Made by a program: the position numbers and the translations under genes. Below, in pieces: positions 1 through 7,412 of a stretch of DNA of 14,533 nucleotides. The DNA comes from Clostridiales bacterium. GTDB lineage: Bacteria > Bacillota > Clostridia > Saccharofermentanales > UBA5734. Numbering within the stretch: position 1 is the first letter of the stretch; each line of letters begins with the position of its first letter. The notes below the pieces were generated by a model. The model was given only the letters and a program-made list of their open reading frames with translations, did no database searches and was not told the DNA's origin. The stretch spans positions 1-14,533 of the forward strand of contig DOFA01000036.1 of assembly GCA_003532195.1 (NCBI GenBank). Direction: 5' to 3'.

Positions 1-1862
1 CCAGCCGCAGCCGGTTTAAGCGTATAGGCTTTCCAGCCCAGAGCCGGGACATCAGCCGCCATGAAGCGCAATGTTTTCCTGATGCCGGCCGGGTTCTCGA
101 AAAAGCCGTAGCGCCGTGTTCCCGAGCCGAGACCAAGCCGCTGGCCGGCATAGGGCTCCGGTTCGTCGGCTGATGTAATTTCGTCGATTTGAAAGGGAAT
201 GCTCAGACCCGCTTCGTCGGCCAGGACAAAAGCGCCGTCCAGATAAACGTTCTGCGGCGACACATGCCAGCGCCCGGCGACCTGGGCCGGTTTGAGATAC
301 CCGTCGGTCGCCGGATGCAGATCCTGGCCTAAATTGTCATATTCGCGCAGCAAGGCGTCAACCGGGCCAGTTGCCGCTGTCTGCGACGCATTGAAGATAA
401 CCAGGGTCTGGCCGTCCGCGGCACTGGGCAGCCGATCGGCGATTTCAGCCTTGGCTTTCTCGGCTGCGGCATGGATCCAGCCGGCCGCCCGCAGCGCGAA
501 GAGTTCCTGTTCGGCCTTGGCTGCCGTCGCTGCCGGGCCGCAGGGGAAATGAAAACCAAAGCAGTGCTCGTCATAGCAAAGGATGGCCTGCCCGGCCTGG
601 TCGAGCAAACACCGGTCAAGTGGCACGCCGGCCAGTCCCCTGGCCAGGGCCAGAAGGGCTTCGGCTTGAACCAGTGTATCGTGGCTGCGTGTGTTTTGGG
701 CTGTCGTATGCGCCAGAGATAAAGACCCCATCGGATAATCCTGCCCGGGCACCTCGCCCCGGTGTACCGGCAATTCCTGGAGCTCCGGCAGGATCGCCTG
801 ATAAAATCTGCTGTTGGTCGACAAGATAAGCCTGGGATTCTCCCACTCTTGATTCCACTGCTTCACCGTATCGGCATACGCAAAAATATAAGGCGCATTA
901 TCCATCGACGCGCCTTTGACCGGATAGCGGATCTGAGTATAAGGGTATCCCTGGTCGAGAAAAGACTCCAGGTCGGAACGCAAAGTCGGCAGCGACCCGC
1001 TGCTGGTGTATCCGTAACCATGATCTGTCCAGAGCAGCAGGCGTTTGCCGTCCGGCGACTCCCACCAGAAGCCTCCGGGAACCGGATGGCCAAGCAGGTC
1101 TTCCTCCAGCCAGTACGGCGGCAGCTGCATGCCGCCCCAGCAATGATACTGGGGAAAGCCGACGCTGAGCATAACAACGCCCGCGTCGCACAAGGCTCGG
1201 GCCAGGCCCCAGGAAAATCCGGGGATATCATTGTGCTCGGCACACCGGACCGGAATGCCGTATTGGCCGGCCAAGGCAAAAGCCGGCTGCAAAGACGCCA
1301 ACAGGCCGGTCGAGCCGCAGATTTCGGTGATCATATTGCCGAACAGGGCATTGACTTCGAACTGGCCTTGCCGGAGCAGTTCGATCATCCGCGCTTGTTT
1401 GGCCGGGGGGGCATCCTGCATAAAAGCAGCCAAAGACCAAAATTGTTCGATGACGATGCGGAATTTCGCTTCCTCTGGATAATCCTGGGTCCGCCCGGTA
1501 CAGTCCACCGCGTATTCCAGGTTTTTAACATGCTGCCTGACGACCTCCGAGGGCAGGTCGGTATAACCGAGGTCATGGTGCGAAGACTGGATGATATGAA
1601 CACATTGACGGCGGACCGGCTGCTGAGTCACCGGGACTCGTCTTTCGCCAGACTCAAATAGCCATTCGCGCGGCACTGCCGTTGTCGGCAAAAAGACGTC
1701 ATTTTGTCCCTGGGAAACCGGCCAGGTTTGCCTGATACCAGCGCAGTCCGCTGTCAGGATGTCTGCTGCAGGCGAATCGACGCTGAAGCATTGCCAGGTC
1801 TCCCGGCCGATCTTCTTCAGCAGGCAGGTTGGCTTGATTTTCAGGTTCCCCTTGATATCCAT
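1..1862 (-). CDS. GH38-like alpha-mannosidase (3' end beyond left edge)
   Basis: A continuous reading frame of 620 codons runs from an ATG at 1862 to the left edge with no stop, so the C-terminus is missing. AGGAG lies 8 nt before the start. There is no signal peptide, so the enzyme is probably cytoplasmic. Near residues 94-102 it reads SHHDLGYTD, matching the SHxDxGW zinc motif of glycoside hydrolase family 38 (predicted ligands H95 and D97). Around 209-215 it reads EHNDIPG, where D212 is the best candidate nucleophile. SHDT near 393-396 resembles the later GH38 HHD motif (H394 as a further zinc ligand). These assignments are by motif and order only. The motifs are divergent from classical mannosidases, so it may act on another alpha-linked sugar. 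It starts 23 bp after the isomerase stop and shares that operon, which suggests it releases a sugar that the isomerase then converts. Confidence 0.75.
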   Translation of the reverse strand, partial: MDIKGNLKIKPTCLLKKIGRETWQCFSVDSPAADILTADCAGIRQTWPVSQGQNDVFLPTTAVPREWLFESGERRVPVTQQPVRRQCVHIIQSSHHDLGYTDLPSEVVRQHVKNLEYAVDCTGRTQDYPEEAKFRIVIEQFWSLAAFMQDAPPAKQARMIELLRQGQFEVNALFGNMITEICGSTGLLASLQPAFALAGQYGIPVRCAEHNDIPGFSWGLARALCDAGVVMLSVGFPQYHCWGGMQLPPYWLEEDLLGHPVPGGFWWESPDGKRLLLWTDHGYGYTSSGSLPTLRSDLESFLDQGYPYTQIRYPVKGASMDNAPYIFAYADTVKQWNQEWENPRLILSTNSRFYQAILPELQELPVHRGEVPGQDYPMGSLSLAHTTAQNTRSHDTLVQAEALLALARGLAGVPLDRCLLDQAGQAILCYDEHCFGFHFPCGPAATAAKAEQELFALRAAGWIHAAAEKAKAEIADRLPSAADGQTLVIFNASQTAATGPVDALLREYDNLGQDLHPATDGYLKPAQVAGRWHVSPQNVYLDGAFVLADEAGLSIPFQIDEITSADEPEPYAGQRLGLGSGTRRYGFFENPAGIRKTLRFMAADVPALGWKAYTLKPAAA

Positions 1863-1885
1863 CGTGTTCACTCCTGTCGCCTGAT

Positions 1886-3202
1886 TCAAGGCTCTTGCAG
1901 ATCGATCAGCCGGACACCTATGATTTTACACAGATAGGCGATTTCCGGGAATACATTGCCATAGCCGCCCATCCAGTGATGACCGATTCCTTCCGCGGCA
2001 ATCTGCCGGTTAATCTCCCGGATGTCTCGCGTAAACCGGACTTTAAGCGGATTCCCGGGAAATTCCATACCACAGGCCACCGCATCGCCAACCAGGGCGG
2101 ACATTCGCAGCGTCGTCTTTCTCCCCGTCAGGTTGATCAGCGTCACTTTTCCCGGCCTGGCCGGGAATAAAACGCAGACACCCTGGTCCGCCAGCCGGAC
2201 CGGACTTAGTTCAATAGCTTCCGGGCTGGCGGCGAGAGAAAATCCGCCCGAGCCGCAGTGGGAGAACAAAATCGTGTCGGCGGCCGTATCCGGATAGAGC
2301 AAGTCGGTATTGTGGATCGGCTGCCCGGTCAGCTCATAGAGTATTTTCATGGAAACCGTATTGCTGACATCGCCTTCGCAGCCGCAAACAATCCCCTCTT
2401 CGGCTAAAAGCGAATACCCCAGGCAAACCTTGCCCATCCATTTCGGATAGCATTTGATGGCCAGGCCTTCCAGCTGATACTCCCTGACCAGCCTTTTCAT
2501 GGCCAGATAATACCGTACCGACTCGACACCGCTTTCATCTGTCGCGGCGATTCGCCGGGTTCCGGTTTTTAAACTTTGCCAATATTCGGCGGCAGCAATG
2601 CAGGAAGTCCCGCTATAAGCTTCCGTCAGTTCGTTTTCATCCAGGTTGACGATTCTGACGCCCAATTTATCCTTGAGCTCAAATTCATCATAGGCGATTT
2701 CGGTCATTCCCTTGACTCTGCCGCCGACGGTCCCGATTCTGGTGTGCCGAAGCCGGCGGGCCAGGGCCGCAGCCCTGACGATCGGCGTGATCTCGCGAAG
2801 CACATCCGGATCTTCCGGATGGCCATAGGCGAAGAAGTACTGGCGGCCGAGTTCCTTCAACACGCAGCAGATTTGCTGGGCGCCGCACAAGGAACCGGTT
2901 TCGACGGCCGGAAAAGCCCAGAGGATGACCGGCAGGTCGATGTCTTCGAGCAGATCGAGCAAGTAATGATCCTCGCTCCAGGTGCCGACACAGACGCACA
3001 GCGCATCCAAATCTTTGCCGTTCAAGACTTGAAGGGCATGGGCTTGCGAGGCGTCGTCGTAAATGACGGCATCGGCAGCAACAATATTCCATTCCAGCTT
3101 GCGCAGCTGCGTTTTGACGCGATCAAAAAGTGCCGGCGTTTCCTTGAATCCGACTTCATATTGTCCCGCCAGAGCGATCAAGGCCAGGTTGGGTATTAAC
3201 AT
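1886..3202 (-). CDS. L-fucose/L-arabinose isomerase-family ketol isomerase
   Basis: The predicted enzyme interconverts an aldose and a ketose in the cytoplasm using a divalent metal, as FucI does with fucose and fuculose. It has 438 residues. Three features match the FucI C-terminal active site: E276 in CGCEGD, D300 in HNTDLL, and H408-H409 in GHHW. The 24-residue gap between E276 and D300 equals that between E337 and D361 of E. coli FucI, and FucI H528 would correspond to one of the two histidines. HCGSGGF near 315-321 is also family-like. I chose the ATG at 3202 because GAGG lies 8 nt upstream; a longer reading from TTG at 3262 would begin inside the -35 box and is rejected. The protein is shorter than FucI (about 590 aa), so it belongs to a shorter branch and its true sugar is unknown. 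It is first in an operon with the GH38-like gene and probably LacI-controlled. Confidence 0.82.
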   Translation of the reverse strand: MLIPNLALIALAGQYEVGFKETPALFDRVKTQLRKLEWNIVAADAVIYDDASQAHALQVLNGKDLDALCVCVGTWSEDHYLLDLLEDIDLPVILWAFPAVETGSLCGAQQICCVLKELGRQYFFAYGHPEDPDVLREITPIVRAAALARRLRHTRIGTVGGRVKGMTEIAYDEFELKDKLGVRIVNLDENELTEAYSGTSCIAAAEYWQSLKTGTRRIAATDESGVESVRYYLAMKRLVREYQLEGLAIKCYPKWMGKVCLGYSLLAEEGIVCGCEGDVSNTVSMKILYELTGQPIHNTDLLYPDTAADTILFSHCGSGGFSLAASPEAIELSPVRLADQGVCVLFPARPGKVTLINLTGRKTTLRMSALVGDAVACGMEFPGNPLKVRFTRDIREINRQIAAEGIGHHWMGGYGNVFPEIAYLCKIIGVRLIDLQEP

Positions 3203-3210
3203 CTTAAAAA

Positions 3211-3214
3211 CCTC
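3211..3214 (-). promoter_or_regulatory. Ribosome binding site of the isomerase gene
   Basis: GAGG on the minus strand sits 8 nt before the ATG at 3202. It decides the start, because the only longer alternative begins within the promoter. Confidence 0.6.
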
Positions 3215-3216
3215 GG

Positions 3217-3228
3217 TTAACCGGTTAA
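3217..3228. promoter_or_regulatory. Probable LacI-family operator TTAACCGGTTAA
   Basis: This is a perfect 12-bp palindrome. Its core AACCGGTT fits the general LacI-family pattern AAnCGnTT with a central CG. It begins 5 bp downstream of the -10 box of the leftward promoter and covers the expected transcription start (about 3227), a position where a bound repressor would block transcription. A LacI-family regulator is encoded at 6349-7356. That this regulator binds here is inference. Confidence 0.65.
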
Positions 3229-3233
3229 GTTCT

Positions 3234-3262
3234 ATTATGGGAAAGATCCGCGACCTTGTCAA
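3234..3262 (-). promoter_or_regulatory. Promoter of the isomerase / GH38-like operon
   Basis: On the minus strand a perfect -35 TTGACA (3262-3257) is followed by a 17-bp spacer and -10 CATAAT (3239-3234), a strong housekeeping-sigma promoter. Transcription should start near 3227, giving an untranslated leader of about 25 nt that contains the operator palindrome and the GAGG ribosome site. Confidence 0.8.
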
Positions 3263-3295
3263 GGGCGGCGCAATCGGCTCAATGCCGGGCTGTGT

Positions 3296-3324
3296 TTGCT
3301 CGGTAGATTTATTTAGTATATAAT
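3296..3324 (+). promoter_or_regulatory. Promoter of the AraC-sensor / M55 / LacI operon
   Basis: TTGCTC (3296-3301), a 17-bp spacer and a perfect TATAAT (3319-3324) face right, 33 bp before the ATG at 3358. The -35 box is only a partial match, which suits a promoter that needs an activator. Start of transcription is expected near 3331. Confidence 0.65.
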
Positions 3325-3328
3325 AATT

Positions 3329-3344
3329 CCAGCAGGTCTGCTGG
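3329..3344. promoter_or_regulatory. Inverted repeat CCAGCAG-GT-CTGCTGG at the rightward start point
   Basis: Perfect 7-bp arms are separated by 2 bp, starting 4 bp after the TATAAT box and ending just before the AAAGGAA ribosome site. The position suits an operator for self-control of the regulator operon. It could also form a small hairpin in the leader RNA. It does not share the AACCGGTT core of the LacI-type operator, so a different protein would be expected to bind it. Confidence 0.45.
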
Positions 3345-3357
3345 ACAAAGGAATCAA

Positions 3358-5553
3358 ATGCCCGTGAAAAAAATATTAGTAAAATATAACTATCTGATCA
3401 AGTTGATTTACAGCCTGTTCCTGGCAGTGTTTATTCCTGTTTTTATTTTTGGTTTAGTAGTTATTAGCAGCACTTATGAGGAAATCACCCATAAGAACGA
3501 GGACTACTACCAGAAAACGACTGTATCTTTTTACATGTATTTCCGTCAGCAGCTCAGTATGTTGAAATATCAAGCCCTTACCATATCAAATGAAAAGACG
3601 GTTGAAGAAAAAAGATTTAATAAGACAATTATTGAATCGCATCCCTATTATTATATCGATGCAATCAGAAAGCTAGCTGTTTATAAATCCGGCTTGCCCC
3701 TTGCGTCTGAGTTATGTTTATATTATAAGGATACGGATTACATCATCAGTTCCTCTTACAAATACACCGTTGATGACTTTATTAACATCCATACAAAAGA
3801 ATCTCCGGAAATAGCCCCAACATTCAGAGAATTTCTTATTAATGACAACAATGGCATGCAAATTCAATCCACATTTAGTGATCTGGATAATCAGGCCGGC
3901 AGCCTGTTTATTGGAATACCCGTAGTCATGTACAATCGGCATGAAGCACTCGTTTTCTATATCCTGAAAAGTGATTCGATCAATACCTCGTTCATGAATG
4001 CCCAGAGTACAGAAAATCATGAGTTCTGTATATTCGGAGATAACGGCAAACTTATTTTTGCTAACAAGCAGCCGCGTTCTTCTATGCTTCAGGATCCTGC
4101 GTTCCAAGAGTTTCTGGTAAAAACAGATATGCCGTTCCTGAATTATGAAGATCGCAATAAAAGTTTTGCTGTTTTCAAAGTGAAGGATTCCACCCTCGAT
4201 ATGGTTTTTGTTTCCATCATACCGCGAGATGTCATTGAGGAAAACCTGATAAACTTCTATCACACCACTCGGAACATCTCGATAATTATGGCAATTGTTT
4301 TTATCATCACTTTGGCCATGAGCGTTTATATCAATTATAAACCGATACTCAAGCTTGTCCGCAGAATTATGAGTATTGAAGGCAACAAAGGTATAAACAG
4401 TGAAATTAATATGATCTCCGATACACTCGAACGCATGGAACACGTCGTTTCTGAACAATCTTCCATGCTTATGGATTATCTGATTGAGAATCTGCTGTAT
4501 GGCAAACCCGTCAAACAGGCAGAAGCAGAACAACTCGATGCCAATCTCAAGGATGGGAATTATTGTGTATTAACCGTATCCGGAATAAAAATGGATATGG
4601 CAAGCAGGACACAGCTTTCAGACCTTTTAGTCACCAAATCCAAGACACATATTTACATAACCGATGATCTATATCGAAATTACATTGTTATAATATGCAT
4701 ATTTAAAGATGCTGATCTGCTGAAGCCTCTTGTCCAGCAGATCAGGCATCATCTCGCCCAGTACGGTTTGGAATACCGGATTGGCACAGGGCAAATTGTG
4801 CATCAGCTGGATGATATCCGCAAATCATACCTGAATGCTCTTTCATCCATGGATCCGGTTTCCAATGCTTACCAAACCGTTGATATGAGTGTTATTGAAG
4901 GCTACCCAACCGAAGATATCATGTATTTTTTGCAGTATGTACAGAATGGCGAACAAGAAAACGCAATCAATAAGTTGAAGAAAATCTTTGAGTATGCGGC
5001 CAAGATAGAGGATACCCTCTTCCTGCAGCGCTATATGTGCTATGATATTCTGACATCCTATGTCAAATGCTTGCAGCAAACCAAAGTTTATCTCGAGAAA
5101 CATGAAATCGAAGAATTGCTGGTGCACACCAAGATCCCGGATTTATTCAATGCCCTGTCCATCTCAGTGAAACGAGTCTGCGACGAAGTACTGCAGAGAA
5201 AGCAGGAGATATTAAACACGCGCAGTAATGAAATCATGGAATTCATAAATAATAACTATACCGATCCAAAAATTTGCAGAACACAGGTTTCGGACACTTT
5301 TGGCATTTCTGTCCATACCCTTTCGCGTTTGATCAAGGATACCATCGGCATCGGTTTTAAAGAATATATATCCGCGAAACGTATTGAGCTGGCAAAACAC
5401 CTCCTGATGACCACAAATAGAAATGTGGCCGAAATCACTGTTGAAGTCGGATTTGATGACCCAAACTATTTTTCCAAGCTTTTTAAAACCCGTTTTAATG
5501 TATCTCCCAGTAATTTCAGGAAAGAAAAAGGAATAGGAGTTGAGATTAAATGA
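3358..5553 (+). CDS. Membrane-bound sensor/regulator with C-terminal AraC DNA-binding domain
   Basis: This 731-residue protein probably senses an external ligand and activates transcription from the membrane. A first membrane helix lies near residues 12-36. A predicted extracytoplasmic domain of about 265 residues follows (Cache-like by architecture; I see no diagnostic motif). A second helix spans about 306-326. A cytoplasmic middle region (about 365-610) has no clear motif. The AraC domain (about 625-725) carries two helix-turn-helices, the second around VAEITVEVGFDDPNYFSKLF, a classic AraC signature. AAAGGAA 4 nt before the ATG supports the start. Such proteins usually act beside sugar uptake or polysaccharide genes, but no transporter is in the window. 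Base composition is distinctly AT-richer than either flank. Its stop overlaps the M55 start (ATGA). The likely target is its own promoter or the divergent isomerase operon. Confidence 0.88.
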   Translation: MPVKKILVKYNYLIKLIYSLFLAVFIPVFIFGLVVISSTYEEITHKNEDYYQKTTVSFYMYFRQQLSMLKYQALTISNEKTVEEKRFNKTIIESHPYYYIDAIRKLAVYKSGLPLASELCLYYKDTDYIISSSYKYTVDDFINIHTKESPEIAPTFREFLINDNNGMQIQSTFSDLDNQAGSLFIGIPVVMYNRHEALVFYILKSDSINTSFMNAQSTENHEFCIFGDNGKLIFANKQPRSSMLQDPAFQEFLVKTDMPFLNYEDRNKSFAVFKVKDSTLDMVFVSIIPRDVIEENLINFYHTTRNISIIMAIVFIITLAMSVYINYKPILKLVRRIMSIEGNKGINSEINMISDTLERMEHVVSEQSSMLMDYLIENLLYGKPVKQAEAEQLDANLKDGNYCVLTVSGIKMDMASRTQLSDLLVTKSKTHIYITDDLYRNYIVIICIFKDADLLKPLVQQIRHHLAQYGLEYRIGTGQIVHQLDDIRKSYLNALSSMDPVSNAYQTVDMSVIEGYPTEDIMYFLQYVQNGEQENAINKLKKIFEYAAKIEDTLFLQRYMCYDILTSYVKCLQQTKVYLEKHEIEELLVHTKIPDLFNALSISVKRVCDEVLQRKQEILNTRSNEIMEFINNNYTDPKICRTQVSDTFGISVHTLSRLIKDTIGIGFKEYISAKRIELAKHLLMTTNRNVAEITVEVGFDDPNYFSKLFKTRFNVSPSNFRKEKGIGVEIK

Positions 5554-6323
5554 AGATTTACATTGTTACGGATCTTGAAGGAATCAGCGGTGTCGATTCC
5601 ATCGACATGATCAAAGTGGATCATCCACGCCACCGGTTTGCCATTGAACGGCTGATGGCGGATACCAATGCCGCGATCGACGGCGCCTTTCTGGGCGGCG
5701 CCAGCATGGTTACAGTCAATGACGGTCATGGGGGCGGGAACAACTTTGATTTATCCTTGCTGGATCCACGGGCGGTTTTTGATACCAGGGAAAATAAAAA
5801 TTCACATTTAGACGACAGCTATGCCGGGACTTTTTTTATCGGGACTCATGCCATGGCTGGGACCATCAATGCGTTTCTGGATCATACTCAGAGTTCAGCC
5901 AGTTGGTTCAATTATTGGGTTAATGGCAGGCGCTGCGGTGAAATGGCCCAGTGGGCCATCTCTTCAGCTTATTATGACGTACCTGTGCTGATGGTCAGCG
6001 GGGATGAAACGGCGTGTGCCGAAGCAAGGAGCTTTTTCAATCCGGTGGCCTGTGCCGCGGTGAAATACGCCAACGGACGAAATCATGCCCTGTGCTATGA
6101 TTTGAAAGAATCCGAGGACAGTATCCGTGAAGCCGCACGCAGCGGGATGGCCTTGATCGGCCAAGTCAAACCGTTCAAGCCGCTTCTTCCTATGGAAATC
6201 AAGTTAGAGCTTTACCGCAGCGATTATTGTGACGAGCTTGCTTCCTTACCCGACGTGGAACGCCTGGATGCCCGAACAATAAGAAAAGTAGTCAATTCCT
6301 ATCAGGATGTATTGTTCGGTTAA
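5550..6323 (+). CDS. M55-family metallopeptidase (D-aminopeptidase DppA-like)
   Basis: This 257-residue protein matches the M55 family, whose best-known member, Bacillus subtilis DppA (about 274 aa), removes N-terminal D-amino acids from small peptides as a zinc-dependent decamer. The family zinc ligands appear in order: D8 and E10 in TDLEGISG, H60 in NDGHGG, H100 in GTHAMAGT and E131 in RRCGEMAQ. H112 lies where a catalytic histidine has been proposed in DppA. The active site therefore looks intact. It has no signal peptide and is predicted cytoplasmic. Translation is coupled to the AraC sensor gene by a 4-bp ATGA overlap. A peptidase between two sugar-type regulators is unexpected; the substrate could be a cell-wall D-amino-acid peptide or an amide-linked sugar-amino acid conjugate. 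That last point is inference. Confidence 0.85.
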   Translation: MKIYIVTDLEGISGVDSIDMIKVDHPRHRFAIERLMADTNAAIDGAFLGGASMVTVNDGHGGGNNFDLSLLDPRAVFDTRENKNSHLDDSYAGTFFIGTHAMAGTINAFLDHTQSSASWFNYWVNGRRCGEMAQWAISSAYYDVPVLMVSGDETACAEARSFFNPVACAAVKYANGRNHALCYDLKESEDSIREAARSGMALIGQVKPFKPLLPMEIKLELYRSDYCDELASLPDVERLDARTIRKVVNSYQDVLFG

Positions 6324-6335
6324 TTCTGATCGGGC

Positions 6336-6340
6336 AGGAG
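6336..6340 (+). promoter_or_regulatory. Ribosome binding site of the LacI-family gene
   Basis: AGGAG lies 8 nt before the ATG at 6349. An in-frame ATG at 6307 lies inside the M55 gene, has no such site, and would add residues absent from LacI-family N-termini. Confidence 0.6.
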
Positions 6341-6348
6341 CTGCAGGC

Positions 6349-7356
6349 ATGGGTGAACTGACAATTAAAGAGATCGCAAAAATGGCAGGCGTCTCGCCGG
6401 CCGCCGTCTCTTTTGTCTTGAACGGGAAAAAAGGGGTCAGTGAAAAAACCCGGGCCAGGGTCAATGAAGTGATCGCCCGGACCAATTACCGGCCTTGCCT
6501 TAATTCGCGGCGGCTTTTCTTTAAAAAGAGCTTCACCATCACGCTGGCTATCCGGAAGACCTCGTCGCCTTTTGAGGACCTGTTCTACTTCGAGATTGCC
6601 AAAGGCCTTCTCGAACGCAGCAAAGCCTTCGGCTATAATATTGGTTTTGCGGAAATTTCCTGTGAAAAAAACGTTGTCCCGCTGCCGGATGTGATCCGCA
6701 ATAAAGATACGGACGGCATTGTTTTCCTCCAGGACACTGAGAAAGCCATCCTGAATGAAATTGACAAATTAGGCATCCCCTATGTCGTCGTCGACACCCA
6801 CACGCCCGATGCCGGAATCACAGCCATCTACGCCGATTATGAGCTTTCAGCCTTTGCGGCAACCCGATATCTGCTTGAGCGAGGGCATGAAGCCATCGCT
6901 TTCATCGGTTCGAGCTTCCTGCCGGATTTCTACCTGCAGAGCTTTGCCGGTTTCAAAAAAGCGCTGGATCAATCCAGCCTGTCCATCCCTGCTGCCTGGA
7001 TCCAGATCGATGCTGCCGACGAGGATTCCGCCTATCGGTGCATGGATAAAATATTGAGCAGCGCTCAAATACCCTCAGCTGTCTTTTGCGCAGGTGATAT
7101 TTTTGCGATCAGCGCCATGGCCTGCGCCAAGGATCGCGGGTACAAAGTGCCGGAAGACATATCTTTCATCGCAATTGACGATATCCTTCTGTCCAGGTAC
7201 TGCGAACCCAAACTGACCACGGTCAGGATTGACAAAATGGAGATGGGACGTCTGGCCATGAAATCAATCTTGGCTAAGATCGACGGCAAGCCAGCGCCCA
7301 GCGTCGCCGTCGAATCGGATCACATTGTTGAGAGAAATTCGGTTTGCCGGCTCTAA
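6349..7356 (+). CDS. LacI-family transcriptional repressor
   Basis: This 335-residue protein has the usual LacI/GalR length and layout. Residues 5-50 form the N-terminal helix-turn-helix (TIKEIAKMAGVSPAAVSFVLNG). A hinge near 50-57 contains leucine L56, the counterpart of the minor-groove leucine of LacI. A periplasmic-binding-protein-like effector domain runs from about 61 to the end. Residue 22, usually arginine in the recognition helix, is phenylalanine here, so operator preference may differ slightly from the family norm. The gene starts 25 bp after the M55 stop and is last in the operon. Its probable target is TTAACCGGTTAA at 3217-3228, on the divergent isomerase promoter. The inducer is probably a sugar or sugar phosphate made by that pathway. 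The next gene converges on it, and I see no clear terminator in the 56-bp gap. Confidence 0.92.
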   Translation: MGELTIKEIAKMAGVSPAAVSFVLNGKKGVSEKTRARVNEVIARTNYRPCLNSRRLFFKKSFTITLAIRKTSSPFEDLFYFEIAKGLLERSKAFGYNIGFAEISCEKNVVPLPDVIRNKDTDGIVFLQDTEKAILNEIDKLGIPYVVVDTHTPDAGITAIYADYELSAFAATRYLLERGHEAIAFIGSSFLPDFYLQSFAGFKKALDQSSLSIPAAWIQIDAADEDSAYRCMDKILSSAQIPSAVFCAGDIFAISAMACAKDRGYKVPEDISFIAIDDILLSRYCEPKLTTVRIDKMEMGRLAMKSILAKIDGKPAPSVAVESDHIVERNSVCRL

Positions 7357-7412
7357 AAGCCTCTGGTTATTATGCTTGCCAAAGAAACAATAATCTAATA
7401 GTTCAACCGCAC

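Noticed and set aside
762..1661. A 299-codon open frame on the plus strand
   Set aside because: It lies antisense to the GH38-like gene, whose catalytic motifs are clear. The translation shows no family resemblance, and such frames are common opposite G+C-rich genes.
2576..3199. A 207-codon plus-strand frame opposite the isomerase
   Set aside because: The isomerase on the other strand has conserved active-site residues, a promoter and a ribosome site; this frame is a shadow.
3203..3262. Longer N-terminus for the isomerase starting at TTG 3262
   Set aside because: The TTG is part of the -35 box, so it would lie upstream of the transcription start; the ATG at 3202 has a ribosome site.
3718..4533. 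A 271-codon minus-strand frame inside the AraC sensor gene
   Set aside because: It has no family features and lies antisense to a gene with a clear promoter, membrane segments and AraC domain.
7357..7412. Possible terminator between the converging LacI and Hbd genes
   Set aside because: Only a weak TTATT/AATAA pairing with a long loop and no T-run is visible, so I do not call a terminator.
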